A DNA stretch of 64,000 bases from Paenibacillus sp. Root52 (GCF_001426865.1 NZ_LMFO01000012.1:1086-65085), one strand, 5' to 3'. Counted from the stretch's first letter, positions 7,797 to 16,401 are shown. The notes: generated by a model from the letters alone, not told the origin. Numbers and translations: made by a program.

Positions 7797-8831
7797 ATGA
7801 AACGAAAAGGGTTGTATAGCATGATGTCTGCAGCAATCGTATTGCTGTTGATCTTAATTATGACGGGATGTGGCACGCAAGCCGATAGTGGTTCATCCAC
7901 TGGAAGCCAGACGGCTTCGTCGTCAACGGATACAGGAACGACAACGCAGGAAGAAGTGGCATCCACTGATGCTCCACAAACGAAATCTTTTACAGATCCT
8001 ACAGGGACCAAAGAGATTCCTGTGCAAGCACAGCGTATTTTCTCAATCAGTGCAACGACGCAATTACTTGCACTTGGTATTACGCCAGTAGGCGGACTTC
8101 AGTATGAGATTGATCAGGATTATTATCTCAAAAATGCGGCTAGTAAGGTTGAAATCGCTGGGGACTATCCACCTAATATGGAAGCTGTAACAGCACTTAC
8201 GCCAGATTTGATCATCGCGTCTTCCTTTGTCGAACCGGACATCATTGCTCAATTAGAGAAGATTGCTCCGACGGTGGTCTATCCATGGGAAGATAATCTG
8301 TACGATCAACTGAGATATATCGGTGATATCGTTGGCAAGAAGTCAGAAGCAGAAGAATGGATTACGAAGCATGAGGCGAAGGTAGAAGAACGCAAAGCCG
8401 AAATGAGTAGTCTTGTTGGAGCAGATCAGACAGTAGCGGCTGTCGAAATTTTTAAGGATTCCTTCCAAGTCGCGGGTACTCGCAACATGGGCTTTGTATT
8501 GCACGATCTGCTCGGATTAAAACGTATGCCATGGGTTCAGGAAGAGGTTGATAAAAGTGACGGATTCGTTGTGTACACCGAGCCACAATCTCTAGAGAAA
8601 TTGCCTGTGCTTACTGCGGATTACTTGATCATTAAGGTGAACGACACCCAACCAGGTTCAACGGAATTCTATGAACAAATGAAGGAATCCAAGCTATGGC
8701 AAAACCTGCCTGCGGTCAAAAACGGCAACGTCTTCATTGTTCCGCATGACAAATGGTGGTCTTACACGTTATTCTCCACTGATGCTCTGCTGGATGAAGC
8801 GGTGGAGTTGTTCAAACAACATAAGCAATAA
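7797..8831 (+). CDS. Siderophore (Fe3+) ABC transporter substrate-binding lipoprotein, FeuA-like
   Basis: A 344-residue lipoprotein: signal peptide with lipobox ending at C25 (LIMTGC), then a low-complexity Ser/Thr linker to about residue 70, then a class III (FepB/FeuA-type) binding fold from about 75 (RIFSISATTQLLALGITPVG ... DLIIASS ... VAGTRNMGFVLHDLLGL ... DKWWSYTLFSTDALLDE). GAGGAG upstream gives a good ribosome site. No permease or ATPase gene is adjacent, so it must use one encoded elsewhere. The following regulator carries a related binding domain, suggesting both recognise the same siderophore. A Fur-type box lies upstream. Confidence 0.9.
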   Translation: MKRKGLYSMMSAAIVLLLILIMTGCGTQADSGSSTGSQTASSSTDTGTTTQEEVASTDAPQTKSFTDPTGTKEIPVQAQRIFSISATTQLLALGITPVGGLQYEIDQDYYLKNAASKVEIAGDYPPNMEAVTALTPDLIIASSFVEPDIIAQLEKIAPTVVYPWEDNLYDQLRYIGDIVGKKSEAEEWITKHEAKVEERKAEMSSLVGADQTVAAVEIFKDSFQVAGTRNMGFVLHDLLGLKRMPWVQEEVDKSDGFVVYTEPQSLEKLPVLTADYLIIKVNDTQPGSTEFYEQMKESKLWQNLPAVKNGNVFIVPHDKWWSYTLFSTDALLDEAVELFKQHKQ

Positions 8832-8846
8832 GGAAAAATTAGTGTA

Positions 8847-8873
8847 AAAGCTCCCTATGTTTAGGGGGCTTTT
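8847..8873 (+). terminator. Terminator after FeuA-like gene
   Basis: AAAAGCTCCCTA (8847-8858) pairs with TAGGGGGCTTTT (8862-8873), ending in a T-run; loop of three bases. Confidence 0.85.
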
Positions 8874-8911
8874 CTGCTTATCTTAATTATCGTACAATAC
8901 AATGAGATGTA

Positions 8912-8930
8912 GATGAGAATCGTTTTCATT
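8912..8930 (+). promoter_or_regulatory. Fur-type iron box before AraC-type regulator
   Basis: GATGAGAATCGTTTTCATT contains the 7-1-7 pattern TGAGAAT-c-gTTTTCA and ends 18 bases before the GTG start of the regulator. This is the second such box in a 1.2-kb stretch and supports iron control of both genes. Confidence 0.7.
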
Positions 8931-8948
8931 CGAGGAAGGTGAACAACT

Positions 8949-10577
8949 GTGGATTGGCAGAGCTTCGATTTACCCATGGATAACGTACGTTTACGGTGGA
9001 TTGGGCTTGAAGTCCATACGTTTCATTCTGGTATAGAACATCGGATGTTCACTTCGGACAATTATGCATTATGGGTGATGAATGAGGGTGAAGGTATTGC
9101 TGTTGTGGATGAACAACGTTTCCCAATTGTTCCTAGCAGCAGTATTTTGCTTCTTCCTGGCACGGTCATAGCGTGGGAACAACAGCCAGGGCAGATCGTG
9201 CATGCACACAAGCTGGAATTTGATGCAGACTGGGATGGAGAGACCGAGGAACATCCATTGACCACAATTGGGAATCGATTGGTTTCCATACAGCCTTTGG
9301 CTAATCTAATGGAATTACTGGATCAGATTACCGAGCTAAGGATGATTGAGAAAGGCATGAGTCGCTTCAGGCGGGGAATTTTACTACAGGAAGTGATTTT
9401 TCAATTCGCAGTTAAGGCATGTGCAGATCAGCCTGCCAATACGAAGGAGGCTGTGCTTCGAACGATCACTCATATCGAGGGAAATTACCAGCAACATTGG
9501 AAGGTGGGCGAGCTGGCTGCCATGGCCTGTGTTGGCACAAGGCAGTATAGCCATATTTTCCGACAGGTCACAGGAACAAGCCCGATGGATTATTTGCATC
9601 GCGTACGAGTGGATCAGGCCAAACGTTTACTTCGCTCATCAAGCCGGGATATGCACGCGATTGCCACACAAGTTGGCTTCAAGGACGAATTTTATTTCAG
9701 TCGCAGGTTCAAACAGCAAGAAGGAGTATCTCCCAGCATTTATATGAAACAACGTGAGCCGCGTGTAATCGGTCTGCTATTCACCTCTCATTTGCTTGCG
9801 CTGGGTATGACGCCTATTGGAGCACCTGATTATCATTTGTACCGGAACGATTATGTTCGCCCTTATTTACCCGAGATTCGACCGTTTGGATGGGAACCGT
9901 ACGACTTGGAAGCGATTCGCGGTATGGAGCCTGATCTTATTCTGGGATATGAGCATATGACGACAGGAGAGTACGAACAATTCTCAACGATTGCGGAAGT
10001 GGTACGCATCCCTTGGCAATCTCAGGATGTATACCAACAGTTGGACAGCGTATCTGCTGTCGTTAACAAACGGAGTAGAAGTAGAGAATGGATGGAACAG
10101 CATCAGCTTAGAGTTGCCCGAACCAAGGAACGACTTGCTTCCACTATTGGATTACATGATACGTATGCTGCACTGGTGATCGATGATACTGGCTTTCGCG
10201 TGGCAGGTAACCGAAATATGGGACATGTACTACATCGCTCTCTTCAATTGACCCCTCATCCACTCGTGCAGCAATTCATTAATAACTATAACGGTCATAA
10301 TGCCTTCTCGGACAAGCTGCCTTTCGAAGAACTCCGCAATTATGACGCGGATCGCTTGTTTGTCATGGTGAATGGACAAAATCCGCATGCCGAAGCCGCA
10401 TTTCGTAAGTTGTGTCGATCAGAAGTGTGGAGTAACTTAAATGTTGTTCGTAAAGGTAACGTACACACCGTATCCTATGATAAATGGTGGATGTACACAC
10501 CGCTGGCGGTCGATGGACAATTGGACGAGATCGTTAAGTTGGTGGAGAGTGGGGATTCAGGATTCATTTCATCGTAA
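8949..10577 (+). CDS. AraC-family regulator fused to a siderophore-binding domain (Btr-like)
   Basis: A 542-residue fusion. Residues 1-160 form an AraC-type cupin sensor region; about 170-265 hold the double AraC helix-turn-helix (WKVGELAAMACVGTRQYSHI and FKDEFYFSRRFKQQEGVSPS); about 270-535 resemble the FeuA-like protein encoded just upstream (LLALGMTPIG, VAGNRNMGHVLHRSL, DKWWMYTPLAVDGQLDE). This architecture is that of Btr (YbbB) of Bacillus subtilis, which activates siderophore uptake genes when it binds the ligand. GTG 8949 is supported by AGGAAGG seven bases upstream. It has no signal peptide, so the binding domain works in the cytoplasm as a sensor. A Fur-type box precedes it. Confidence 0.9.
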   Translation: MDWQSFDLPMDNVRLRWIGLEVHTFHSGIEHRMFTSDNYALWVMNEGEGIAVVDEQRFPIVPSSSILLLPGTVIAWEQQPGQIVHAHKLEFDADWDGETEEHPLTTIGNRLVSIQPLANLMELLDQITELRMIEKGMSRFRRGILLQEVIFQFAVKACADQPANTKEAVLRTITHIEGNYQQHWKVGELAAMACVGTRQYSHIFRQVTGTSPMDYLHRVRVDQAKRLLRSSSRDMHAIATQVGFKDEFYFSRRFKQQEGVSPSIYMKQREPRVIGLLFTSHLLALGMTPIGAPDYHLYRNDYVRPYLPEIRPFGWEPYDLEAIRGMEPDLILGYEHMTTGEYEQFSTIAEVVRIPWQSQDVYQQLDSVSAVVNKRSRSREWMEQHQLRVARTKERLASTIGLHDTYAALVIDDTGFRVAGNRNMGHVLHRSLQLTPHPLVQQFINNYNGHNAFSDKLPFEELRNYDADRLFVMVNGQNPHAEAAFRKLCRSEVWSNLNVVRKGNVHTVSYDKWWMYTPLAVDGQLDEIVKLVESGDSGFISS

Positions 10578-10589
10578 ATTTATAAAAAA

Positions 10590-10617
10590 AGCCCGAGTCC
10601 TTATTAGGAATCGGGCT
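10590..10617 (-). terminator. Terminator of the minus-strand stalk-domain gene
   Basis: AGCCCGA (10590-10596) pairs with TCGGGCT (10611-10617), with an inner TCCT/AGGA extension. The T-run (TTTTTTT) follows on the minus strand, so it serves the gene at 10634-12637 and only incidentally the convergent regulator. Confidence 0.85.
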
Positions 10618-10633
10618 TGGAGCAATTCATGGT

Positions 10634-12637
10634 TTATCGTGCAATATAATACGCACTGTTCAAATTCGTGTTACTTTCGAATACCAGCACGTTACCTTCC
10701 ACCTCGTACCAGCGTACCATTTGTCCTCCGGTCTTGGTTGCATTCGGCGTTCCATAGACGGCAATGACATGCTTCAGTTTATTGATATCGAAGATAATAT
10801 TTCGCAACGTACGGCCACCCGCATTGTAGATAGAAGCTACATTTACGAGTAAGCCATCTTTGAAGATGAGATTAGTTCCATCATAATAATACCTGTTGGC
10901 TTCCGACAACGGCCTTGCGGCAGGTTTACCATTTTCCATTGAATAATAATTCCCTGAATCATTTTCGATGGCCTCATACAGATCTGGGCGAGCGATCACA
11001 TCTGCTTCTTTCAGATCTTTGGAGAAAACATGGAGCACTTTGTATTCGTAGCCTTTACCTAAAAGGGAATTCAAGAAACCTCCAGCCATGCCCAATTTTT
11101 CGTTTAGTGTCTCCAATGGTACGAAGGTCTGTCCAGCCCAGGTTAATACCGTTTTATCGGTTTTGGAGACGGTCATTTTGTAATTACCGCGATTGATCGT
11201 AAGTCCACTGGAAGTTTTGGACACTGTAGCATCCGCTGCCTTTGCAAAATCATTCACTTCTACGTACCAGCGATTGTCCTTGGTCAGGAAGGGGCCTTGG
11301 CCGGCATAACGCATCGGTTTGCCGTTTACGAGCATTTGTGGTGGAGCCTGCATGGAAATCAGCTTCGATTGGTCGCCCGTGTACCCACCTGTATCGGCTT
11401 GTACCAATTGAGAATTCTCCATGTTACGGGTAACAATTCCTGTTGGCAAGTGCAGGTAGTAATCTTTCTTTTCGGCTTGGAATAAAAGAATTGAATCGCC
11501 AACTTCCCTATATACTGCAAAGCCAGTATCCGGAATTTCGGATACAACTTTTGCCGTTTTTGTATCGATGATTCTTAACGTTTTTTCTTTGGCTGTTTGC
11601 TGATGAATCAGAACGTAACGTTCGTACTTAGAGAATCGTATGGAACTTGAAGCATCTACGCGAGATAATGGCTTGATTGCTGCACTTGTAGAAGTTCGAT
11701 AACCTACCATGGTATTTTCGCTTTTTGGATTTTTATAGGATACATAAGTTATTGAACCGATTTTATTTTCATAAAAAACATTGTCTGGCAGTTCGGCGGG
11801 AATCTTGCTTTTTGTTCGGGTTCCGTCTGAATTCAAAATGATTGTTTCTCCTATGTAATTATTATTCCTATGTGTTACATAATTTCCGATTTTAGCGAGA
11901 ACTTTTGGATCATTGGATATTTTTGTGTACTCGGAGTATCTTAAGGTTTGGCCAATCTCCTGTGGATATCCAGCAATACGCGCCAGCAGTTTGTTACTGA
12001 GCAGTGAATAGACTCGGGTATTTCGTTCTTCATAGTTTATTTTTCCGTTATCTTCTTGCAAGGTATAGCCTCCAAAGTCATAATACATTCGGAACGGAGG
12101 CCGGCTTTCCCCGAATGTTTGTACTTGATTCAACACGCTTAGAAGATTGCGTTCGAGATCATATTTATAGATAACATGATTGCTTACTGACTTCTTTTCA
12201 CCTTTTGCATCTGGTTGTTTGTCTGTCGTTGAATCACAATAAATCGTAAAAGCTAGTGGACCTTTCTCTGTGTTCATCACATGTGTGCCAAAGCCCCAAC
12301 CGCAGCCTGGATAAAATGTTTGCTTCAGCGCTGGATCATCTTTTTTGCGAGCGCTCTCCAAATATTGAGCGTCTTTCGATACAGCTCGTGCCTGCTTTGG
12401 AAATTCGTGAAGTTCAGTCTCCACACGACCGTCATCAAAATAAAACTTCGTTACTCGAACCTGAGGTATAACTATCGATGCTTCTTCCTCAAACTTGAAT
12501 TCAAATTCGAATTCGGATTTAAACCGCTCTTGTGCTGCTTCTGCTTTTCCATCTGTAATAGGTAGCAACCCACTAAACAACATCATTGCTGCTACGATCA
12601 AAAACCAGGTGATAAAGCGTCTACTACTCTTTCTCAT
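10634..12637 (-). CDS. Secreted protein with beta-propeller-like region and stalk domain
   Basis: A 667-residue exported protein of unknown function. Residues 1-35 are a signal peptide (FLIVAAMMLFSGLLPITDGKAEAA). A strongly alternating charged-aromatic stretch, FKSEFEFEFKFEEE, follows at about 39-52. The middle (about 60-430) has repeating short beta segments with Y/W-rich turns, as in a propeller. About 435-530 resembles the copper-amine-oxidase N-terminal (stalk) domain common in Paenibacillus wall proteins (QMLVNGKPMRYAGQGPFL, TFVPLETLNEKLG). The C-terminal 120 residues are unassigned. AGGGAGAG precedes the ATG. It has its own terminator and appears monocistronic. Confidence 0.7.
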   Translation of the reverse strand: MRKSSRRFITWFLIVAAMMLFSGLLPITDGKAEAAQERFKSEFEFEFKFEEEASIVIPQVRVTKFYFDDGRVETELHEFPKQARAVSKDAQYLESARKKDDPALKQTFYPGCGWGFGTHVMNTEKGPLAFTIYCDSTTDKQPDAKGEKKSVSNHVIYKYDLERNLLSVLNQVQTFGESRPPFRMYYDFGGYTLQEDNGKINYEERNTRVYSLLSNKLLARIAGYPQEIGQTLRYSEYTKISNDPKVLAKIGNYVTHRNNNYIGETIILNSDGTRTKSKIPAELPDNVFYENKIGSITYVSYKNPKSENTMVGYRTSTSAAIKPLSRVDASSSIRFSKYERYVLIHQQTAKEKTLRIIDTKTAKVVSEIPDTGFAVYREVGDSILLFQAEKKDYYLHLPTGIVTRNMENSQLVQADTGGYTGDQSKLISMQAPPQMLVNGKPMRYAGQGPFLTKDNRWYVEVNDFAKAADATVSKTSSGLTINRGNYKMTVSKTDKTVLTWAGQTFVPLETLNEKLGMAGGFLNSLLGKGYEYKVLHVFSKDLKEADVIARPDLYEAIENDSGNYYSMENGKPAARPLSEANRYYYDGTNLIFKDGLLVNVASIYNAGGRTLRNIIFDINKLKHVIAVYGTPNATKTGGQMVRWYEVEGNVLVFESNTNLNSAYYIAR

Positions 12638-12767
12638 ACTCTCTCTCCCTAAAATAGTATATTATTCTTTAACTTATCCATTATAAGAGAATTAGGGGAT
12701 AAAACCAATCATCTACAACGTACTAACCCAATCCAGTCTAGAATTTCAGAATGACGGCAGAATGAAT

Positions 12768-12905
12768 CTATATTTGGTTTGATTTAGAACCAACCTGCCT
12801 CCTCAGCTCATTCGTCCAGTTCACAAAACCATCGGTCATTACATCGGAGAGACTTCTGGCTTCCTGCTTGTCTGTGCGAAGTTGTGCCAGCAGATCGTTC
12901 ATCAT
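12768..12905 (-). CDS. Possible 45-residue protein or gene remnant
   Basis: The minus strand from ATG 12905 encodes a charged helical peptide containing QLRTDKQEARSLSDVMTD and FVNWTNELRRQVGS. The amino-acid make-up (amphipathic helices, Asn-Trp, Arg-rich) is like real protein rather than random frame. No clear ribosome site precedes it. It may be the tail of a decayed gene. Confidence 0.25.
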   Translation of the reverse strand: MMNDLLAQLRTDKQEARSLSDVMTDGFVNWTNELRRQVGSKSNQI

Positions 12906-12927
12906 CAAGCAGTTTAAAGCAGTTCTT

Positions 12928-12950
12928 CGATAAACATTTAATGTTTATCG
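12928..12950 (+). promoter_or_regulatory. 11-bp perfect inverted repeat, likely operator of the DUF2975/XRE pair
   Basis: CGATAAACATT (12928-12938) and its exact reverse complement (12940-12950) around a single central base, about 75 bases before the DUF2975 start. A degenerate second copy (CGTTAAA ... TTTTTCG) follows at 12949-12971. The small XRE repressor encoded by the operon is the obvious candidate to bind it. Confidence 0.55.
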
Positions 12951-13023
12951 TTAAATAGTTATTGTTTTTCGTGAACGAATCATTTAGTATATATTGTAAG
13001 TTCACATGGAAAGGAGATTGTTC

Positions 13024-13641
13024 ATGAACGGAATTGAATTTAGAGCCAAGCCTGGCCTCAAAAGAATGCACATCGCACTTATGATCGGATACTGGGGAGG
13101 AATTGCCCTACTCATTGCGTTGGTCTGTTTCAAACTATGGATCGGACTAAAGCCTCAGGAGCTGTTCTTTGCAGAGAAGGGAATTGCGCACTGGTTTTTT
13201 TCAGTACCATTATCGGATACTGTGACGAATAGTGTCATGGTGCCTTTCACTTATTTTCAACCGATCAATCCTGATATGTTCGATGCCAAGACCGCTTATC
13301 TGGTCGTCACTTTGACCAATACTACGCTTATCTTCATTACTTACATCTACTCGATTGGCCAGATTCGCTATATAATAGGTAGCATACTTAGCGGAAGTAG
13401 CCCGTTTAGCCTGGCGAATGCCACTCGTCTGAGAAGGCTGGGAGTTGCCGTTATCCTGTATTCTTTGCTGGCGAAGCTGCTTCTCAACATTCTGATCTGC
13501 CTGTTCGTAACTCGTATCTTCTCCATTAATCTGGGGAGTATCTCTTTAATCGGAATTATCATCGGCATACTCGTGCTGTTCATCTCCGAGATTTTCAAAT
13601 ATGGCGCTCTTCTGCAGGAAGAGCATGATTCGACTTTATGA
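13024..13641 (+). CDS. DUF2975 family membrane protein
   Basis: A 205-residue protein with four hydrophobic segments (about 20-42, 95-118, 136-160, 165-190) and a short cytoplasmic end, matching the DUF2975 family that travels with small XRE regulators (YoaS/YozG type). Start ATG 13024 follows AAGGAGA at 13011-13017 by six bases; the longer frame from 13006 would place this site inside the gene. The XRE gene begins 12 bases after its stop, so they form an operon. Role unknown; the pair may sense a membrane state or small molecule. Confidence 0.8.
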   Translation: MNGIEFRAKPGLKRMHIALMIGYWGGIALLIALVCFKLWIGLKPQELFFAEKGIAHWFFSVPLSDTVTNSVMVPFTYFQPINPDMFDAKTAYLVVTLTNTTLIFITYIYSIGQIRYIIGSILSGSSPFSLANATRLRRLGVAVILYSLLAKLLLNILICLFVTRIFSINLGSISLIGIIIGILVLFISEIFKYGALLQEEHDSTL

Positions 13642-13653
13642 GAATGGAGACTG

Positions 13654-13884
13654 ATGACAGTGCCGATTATTATACGTCTCGACCGAGTTCTGGCCGACAA
13701 AAAAATGAAATTGAATGACCTGGCTGATAAGGTAGGGATCTCCAATGTCAATCTGTCCAATCTGAAAACGGGGAAAGTGAAGGCGATCCGCTTCTCTACC
13801 TTGGAAGCAATCTGCGAAATCTTAGACTGTCAGCCTGGAGACATTCTGGAATTTATTCCAGGCGACAGCAGTGAAGTGGAATGA
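13654..13884 (+). CDS. Small XRE/Cro-type HTH regulator (YozG-like)
   Basis: A 76-residue protein that is almost entirely a Cro/CI helix-turn-helix (LADKVGISNVNLSNLKTGK, residues about 22-40, then the conserved FSTLEAICEILDCQPGDILEF tail). This is the YozG-like class that always accompanies DUF2975 genes. It is expected to bind DNA as a dimer; the palindrome at 12928-12950 is the nearest candidate site, implying autoregulation. The gene begins 12 bases after the membrane-protein gene. Confidence 0.85.
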   Translation: MTVPIIIRLDRVLADKKMKLNDLADKVGISNVNLSNLKTGKVKAIRFSTLEAICEILDCQPGDILEFIPGDSSEVE

Positions 13885-13964
13885 GAGTGACTATTTACTT
13901 TTTAATTGTTTCGGAGTATCTCAGAGCACTATGTACCGAGAGGGACACCACCCAAGCCGAACAC

Positions 13965-13993
13965 AAAGAACCTGCGCAGAGCGCGGGTTCTTT
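13965..13993 (+). terminator. Hairpin after the XRE gene
   Basis: AAAGAACCTGCGC (13965-13977) pairs with GCGCGGGTTCTTT (13981-13993) with one wobble pair. The stem is strong but the following bases are only TTTGACG. Confidence 0.65.
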
Positions 13994-14008
13994 GACGTTA
14001 TTCATGTC

Positions 14009-14112
14009 TGTAGCCACCGCATTCCTCTCATAACTAATTCAATCTCTCCGCCTCCGGAATACACCTCCACATTCAAGAATCCCACTTTTTTGAGAGCAAT
14101 CAGGTTCGGGTA
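14009..14112 (-). pseudogene. Decayed 3' fragment of a sulfurtransferase gene (copy A)
   Basis: On the minus strand this reads PNLIALKKVGFLNVEVYSG, matching PNVIALEEAGFSNVKLYSG in the intact sulfurtransferase at 18251-19105. After that a one-base loss shifts the frame, while the DNA still aligns through the end of the coding region (ATTAGTTATGAG, GTGGCTA). Only about 100 bases remain, with no start and no active-site loop. It is a non-functional remnant. Confidence 0.8.
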
Positions 14113-14354
14113 GGTGATTATGCCTTCAACCAAATCTCGAAAGGAGTATCCTCAAATTTGCTAGATGTATTTAAATTTTATATGTCTTACATATGAAAAG
14201 TATAATGACATTCGATTTATTTGTATAAGTTGATATTAATATATAGCTAAATATGTTAAGTTTTCTAACAAAAAAATATTGTTGTAAATATATTTATATG
14301 GTAGTGTGTATTTAAGTGTTAGGTAATATTACATAATGTGATGGAGGAGATGTA

Positions 14355-15911
14355 ATGTTTATTAACCGAACGATTAGGAAATTAGGGGTTTCAGTCGGGA
14401 TTGTAGGTATGTTGACATTTGCTCTTCCTTCAGTGGGCTTTAGTATGCCGCTGCAACCAACAACCTTCGATAAGGTAGAAGGTGATTATTATGTAACGTC
14501 TGCGATTGAAAACATTCGCTGGGGATCACTGCCTAATCGAGATAGCTCTCCTATTCTTACTGTACCATCAGGAAGTGCTGTAACATTTGATACGGTATCG
14601 CATGAGGGACTGATCGAGGATCAAGGGAGAAATCCAGTGGAGTACTTCGGCAAATATGGTATCTCACCCGATGGCGTGTTGGATGATGCGAAGGCAATTG
14701 CGGCTTCTGAGATTCAACATGATTATGTAAAAGACGGACCTCATATTATCACTGGGCCAGTAGCGGTTGAGGGAGCGATGCCAGGAGATGTTCTTAAAGT
14801 AGAAGTCCTTTCGTTGCAAACTCGAGTTCCATATGGTGTCATTTCTAACCGCCATGGTAAAGGTGCCCTTCCTAACGAATTCCCAGAAAATTCAGGCCCG
14901 CAAGAGGGGGCTAGCGCAACAAAACCGGAATTATACAATAATGTATCTATATTTACGCCGATTGAAGAAATCAACGGCAATTGGTATGGTTTATTACCAA
15001 CAAAAGCTGGCAAGAATGTACGTTTCCCAATTAACCCGTTTCTAGGTGTTATGGGGGTTGCGCCAAATACCAGTGAAGTTGTGAGTTCTATCCCACCTAT
15101 TGAAACAGGAGGGAATATGGATATTAATGAGTTAGGTGTTGGTTCAACTATTTATTATCCGATTCAAGTTAAAGGCGGGCTATTCTATACTGGAGATCCA
15201 CACTTTGCTCAAGGAGATGGAGAAGTCGCATTAACTGCATTGGAAGCCTCCTTAAGAGGGACAGTTCGGTTAACGGTGTTAAAGAAAGGTGATCCGTCGA
15301 TACCGCATAGTGGAGAATTCACGCAACCCTTTGCTGAAACAGAGGATTATTGGATTCCCATTGGACTGGATCCTGATTTGGATGAAGCAATGAAAGAATC
15401 CGTACGTGAATCGATTCAATTCTTATCCGATAAGCTTGATATGGATCGAAGTGTGGCTTATGCGTACCTATCGGCCGCAACGGATTATGAAGTATCTCAG
15501 GTCGTAGATCGAACGAAAGGGGTTCATGGACTCATTCGAAAGACCGATTTTCTTGAATATGTTGACGTTATAATGAATGTAGGTGGTACGTCAATCAAAC
15601 CGGTTGTTCATAACGATGAGTTCTACGTACCGATTCGAACCATTTCGGAGCTATTGGGTGGCACAGTAGAATGGGATCATAAGACGCGTACAACGCAAAT
15701 CACATTAGGCACGAAAAATATAAATGCCCAAATTGGTTCAGATGTGTATTCCATTAACGATAAACTAGTGTTCAATAGTAAGGTACCTAAGCTTTTAAAT
15801 GGCGAAACCGTAGTTCCGGTTTCTGTTATTAATGAAATACTAGGTGCTTATGTAAACTGGACGACGATCGATAAGACGTTAACAGCCAATGTATCGTTAA
15901 GTACAAAGTAA
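14355..15911 (+). CDS. Secreted acetamidase/formamidase-family protein fused to a stalk domain
   Basis: A 518-residue exported protein. Residues 1-30 are a signal peptide. About 35-405 match the acetamidase/formamidase (FmdA) family: SGSAVTFDTVSHEG, GPVAVEGAMPGDVLKVEV, PFLGVMGVAP, GGNMDINELGVGSTIYYPI, GDPHFAQGDGEVALTALE. About 408-515 is a copper-amine-oxidase N-terminal/stalk domain (VNVGG-IKPVV, FYVPIRTISELLGG, ETVVPVSVINEILG). FmdA enzymes are normally cytosolic, so export plus a wall-type stalk is unusual. It should hydrolyse a short amide outside the cell, but the substrate is unknown. GGAGGAG precedes the ATG. Confidence 0.85.
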   Translation: MFINRTIRKLGVSVGIVGMLTFALPSVGFSMPLQPTTFDKVEGDYYVTSAIENIRWGSLPNRDSSPILTVPSGSAVTFDTVSHEGLIEDQGRNPVEYFGKYGISPDGVLDDAKAIAASEIQHDYVKDGPHIITGPVAVEGAMPGDVLKVEVLSLQTRVPYGVISNRHGKGALPNEFPENSGPQEGASATKPELYNNVSIFTPIEEINGNWYGLLPTKAGKNVRFPINPFLGVMGVAPNTSEVVSSIPPIETGGNMDINELGVGSTIYYPIQVKGGLFYTGDPHFAQGDGEVALTALEASLRGTVRLTVLKKGDPSIPHSGEFTQPFAETEDYWIPIGLDPDLDEAMKESVRESIQFLSDKLDMDRSVAYAYLSAATDYEVSQVVDRTKGVHGLIRKTDFLEYVDVIMNVGGTSIKPVVHNDEFYVPIRTISELLGGTVEWDHKTRTTQITLGTKNINAQIGSDVYSINDKLVFNSKVPKLLNGETVVPVSVINEILGAYVNWTTIDKTLTANVSLSTK

Positions 15912-15929
15912 TAAATAGATCTCATATTC

Positions 15930-15966
15930 AACCGTGGTGGACAGATGTCCATCACGGTTTCTTGTT
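15930..15966 (+). terminator. Terminator after the acetamidase-like gene
   Basis: AACCGTGGTGGACA (15930-15943) pairs with TGTCCATCACGGTT (15946-15959), one G-T pair, followed by TCTTGTT. Confidence 0.85.
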
Positions 15967-16111
15967 ATCATGAATCCCAAAAAGCGGCCACCTTATGTCT
16001 ACTTCTGTGTGTTTTGTAGCCATATACAACGATGTGTCTACGATGGGTAAATCGGTTGATCTACCGTTGAATCAAATGCCAGTTGGATATCGTTGTTGAC
16101 TCCAAATATAG

Positions 16112-16243
16112 AAAAATACATCGCCGGGTAGATAAGCCACCTGGCGATGTATTCAACATCGATACACTGTTATACTTCTTTGTTCGCTTCGGCATTACCC
16201 GTAGCCACCGCATTCTCCTCATAACTAATCCAGTCGCTCCAGC
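16112..16243 (-). pseudogene. Decayed 3' end of a sulfurtransferase gene with its terminator (copy B)
   Basis: On the minus strand it reads WSDWISYEENAVATGNAEANKEV and stops, matching the last 23 or so codons of the intact sulfurtransferase (WSDWISYEENAVAIGNKEAHKDV). The downstream DNA, including the terminator stem AATACATCGCC/GGCGATGTATT (16115-16125, 16143-16153), also matches bases 18192-18250. Upstream of 16243 the similarity ends abruptly. This is a truncated copy, not a gene. Confidence 0.85.
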
Positions 16244-16401
16244 AGTAGATTGGTTTCTGCAATTGGTTACACAGCAGGCAGCTCTGGACCCCAAGAGAAT
16301 ATCAATCCATGCACACCTGAATATGCACAGGCACGGAAAGCGTATTCTGCTTGGCTCTGGCCAGCAGACGTAACTCCCCGATTTATACGGCAATCTTCCC
16401 T

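Larger units (their letters stand above)
12638..13023. other. Intergenic region with small minus-strand ORF and palindrome
   Basis: About 390 bases. It contains the upstream region of the minus-strand stalk protein, a 45-codon minus-strand frame, and an 11-bp inverted repeat in front of the DUF2975/XRE operon. The last two are listed separately. Confidence 0.5.
13885..14354. other. Intergenic region with sulfurtransferase fragment and AT-rich promoter area
   Basis: About 470 bases. It contains the hairpin after the XRE gene, a decayed copy of a sulfurtransferase 3' end (listed separately), and from about 14150 to 14340 a very AT-rich stretch that should hold the promoter of the acetamidase-like gene. 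No confident -35/-10 pair could be assigned. Confidence 0.5.
15912..16401. other. Intergenic region with terminator and second sulfurtransferase fragment
   Basis: About 490 bases between the acetamidase-like gene and the convergent TetR gene. It holds the terminator at 15930-15966 and a decayed sulfurtransferase tail at 16112-16243. The remaining 16244-16400 shows no recognisable coding sequence. Confidence 0.5.
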
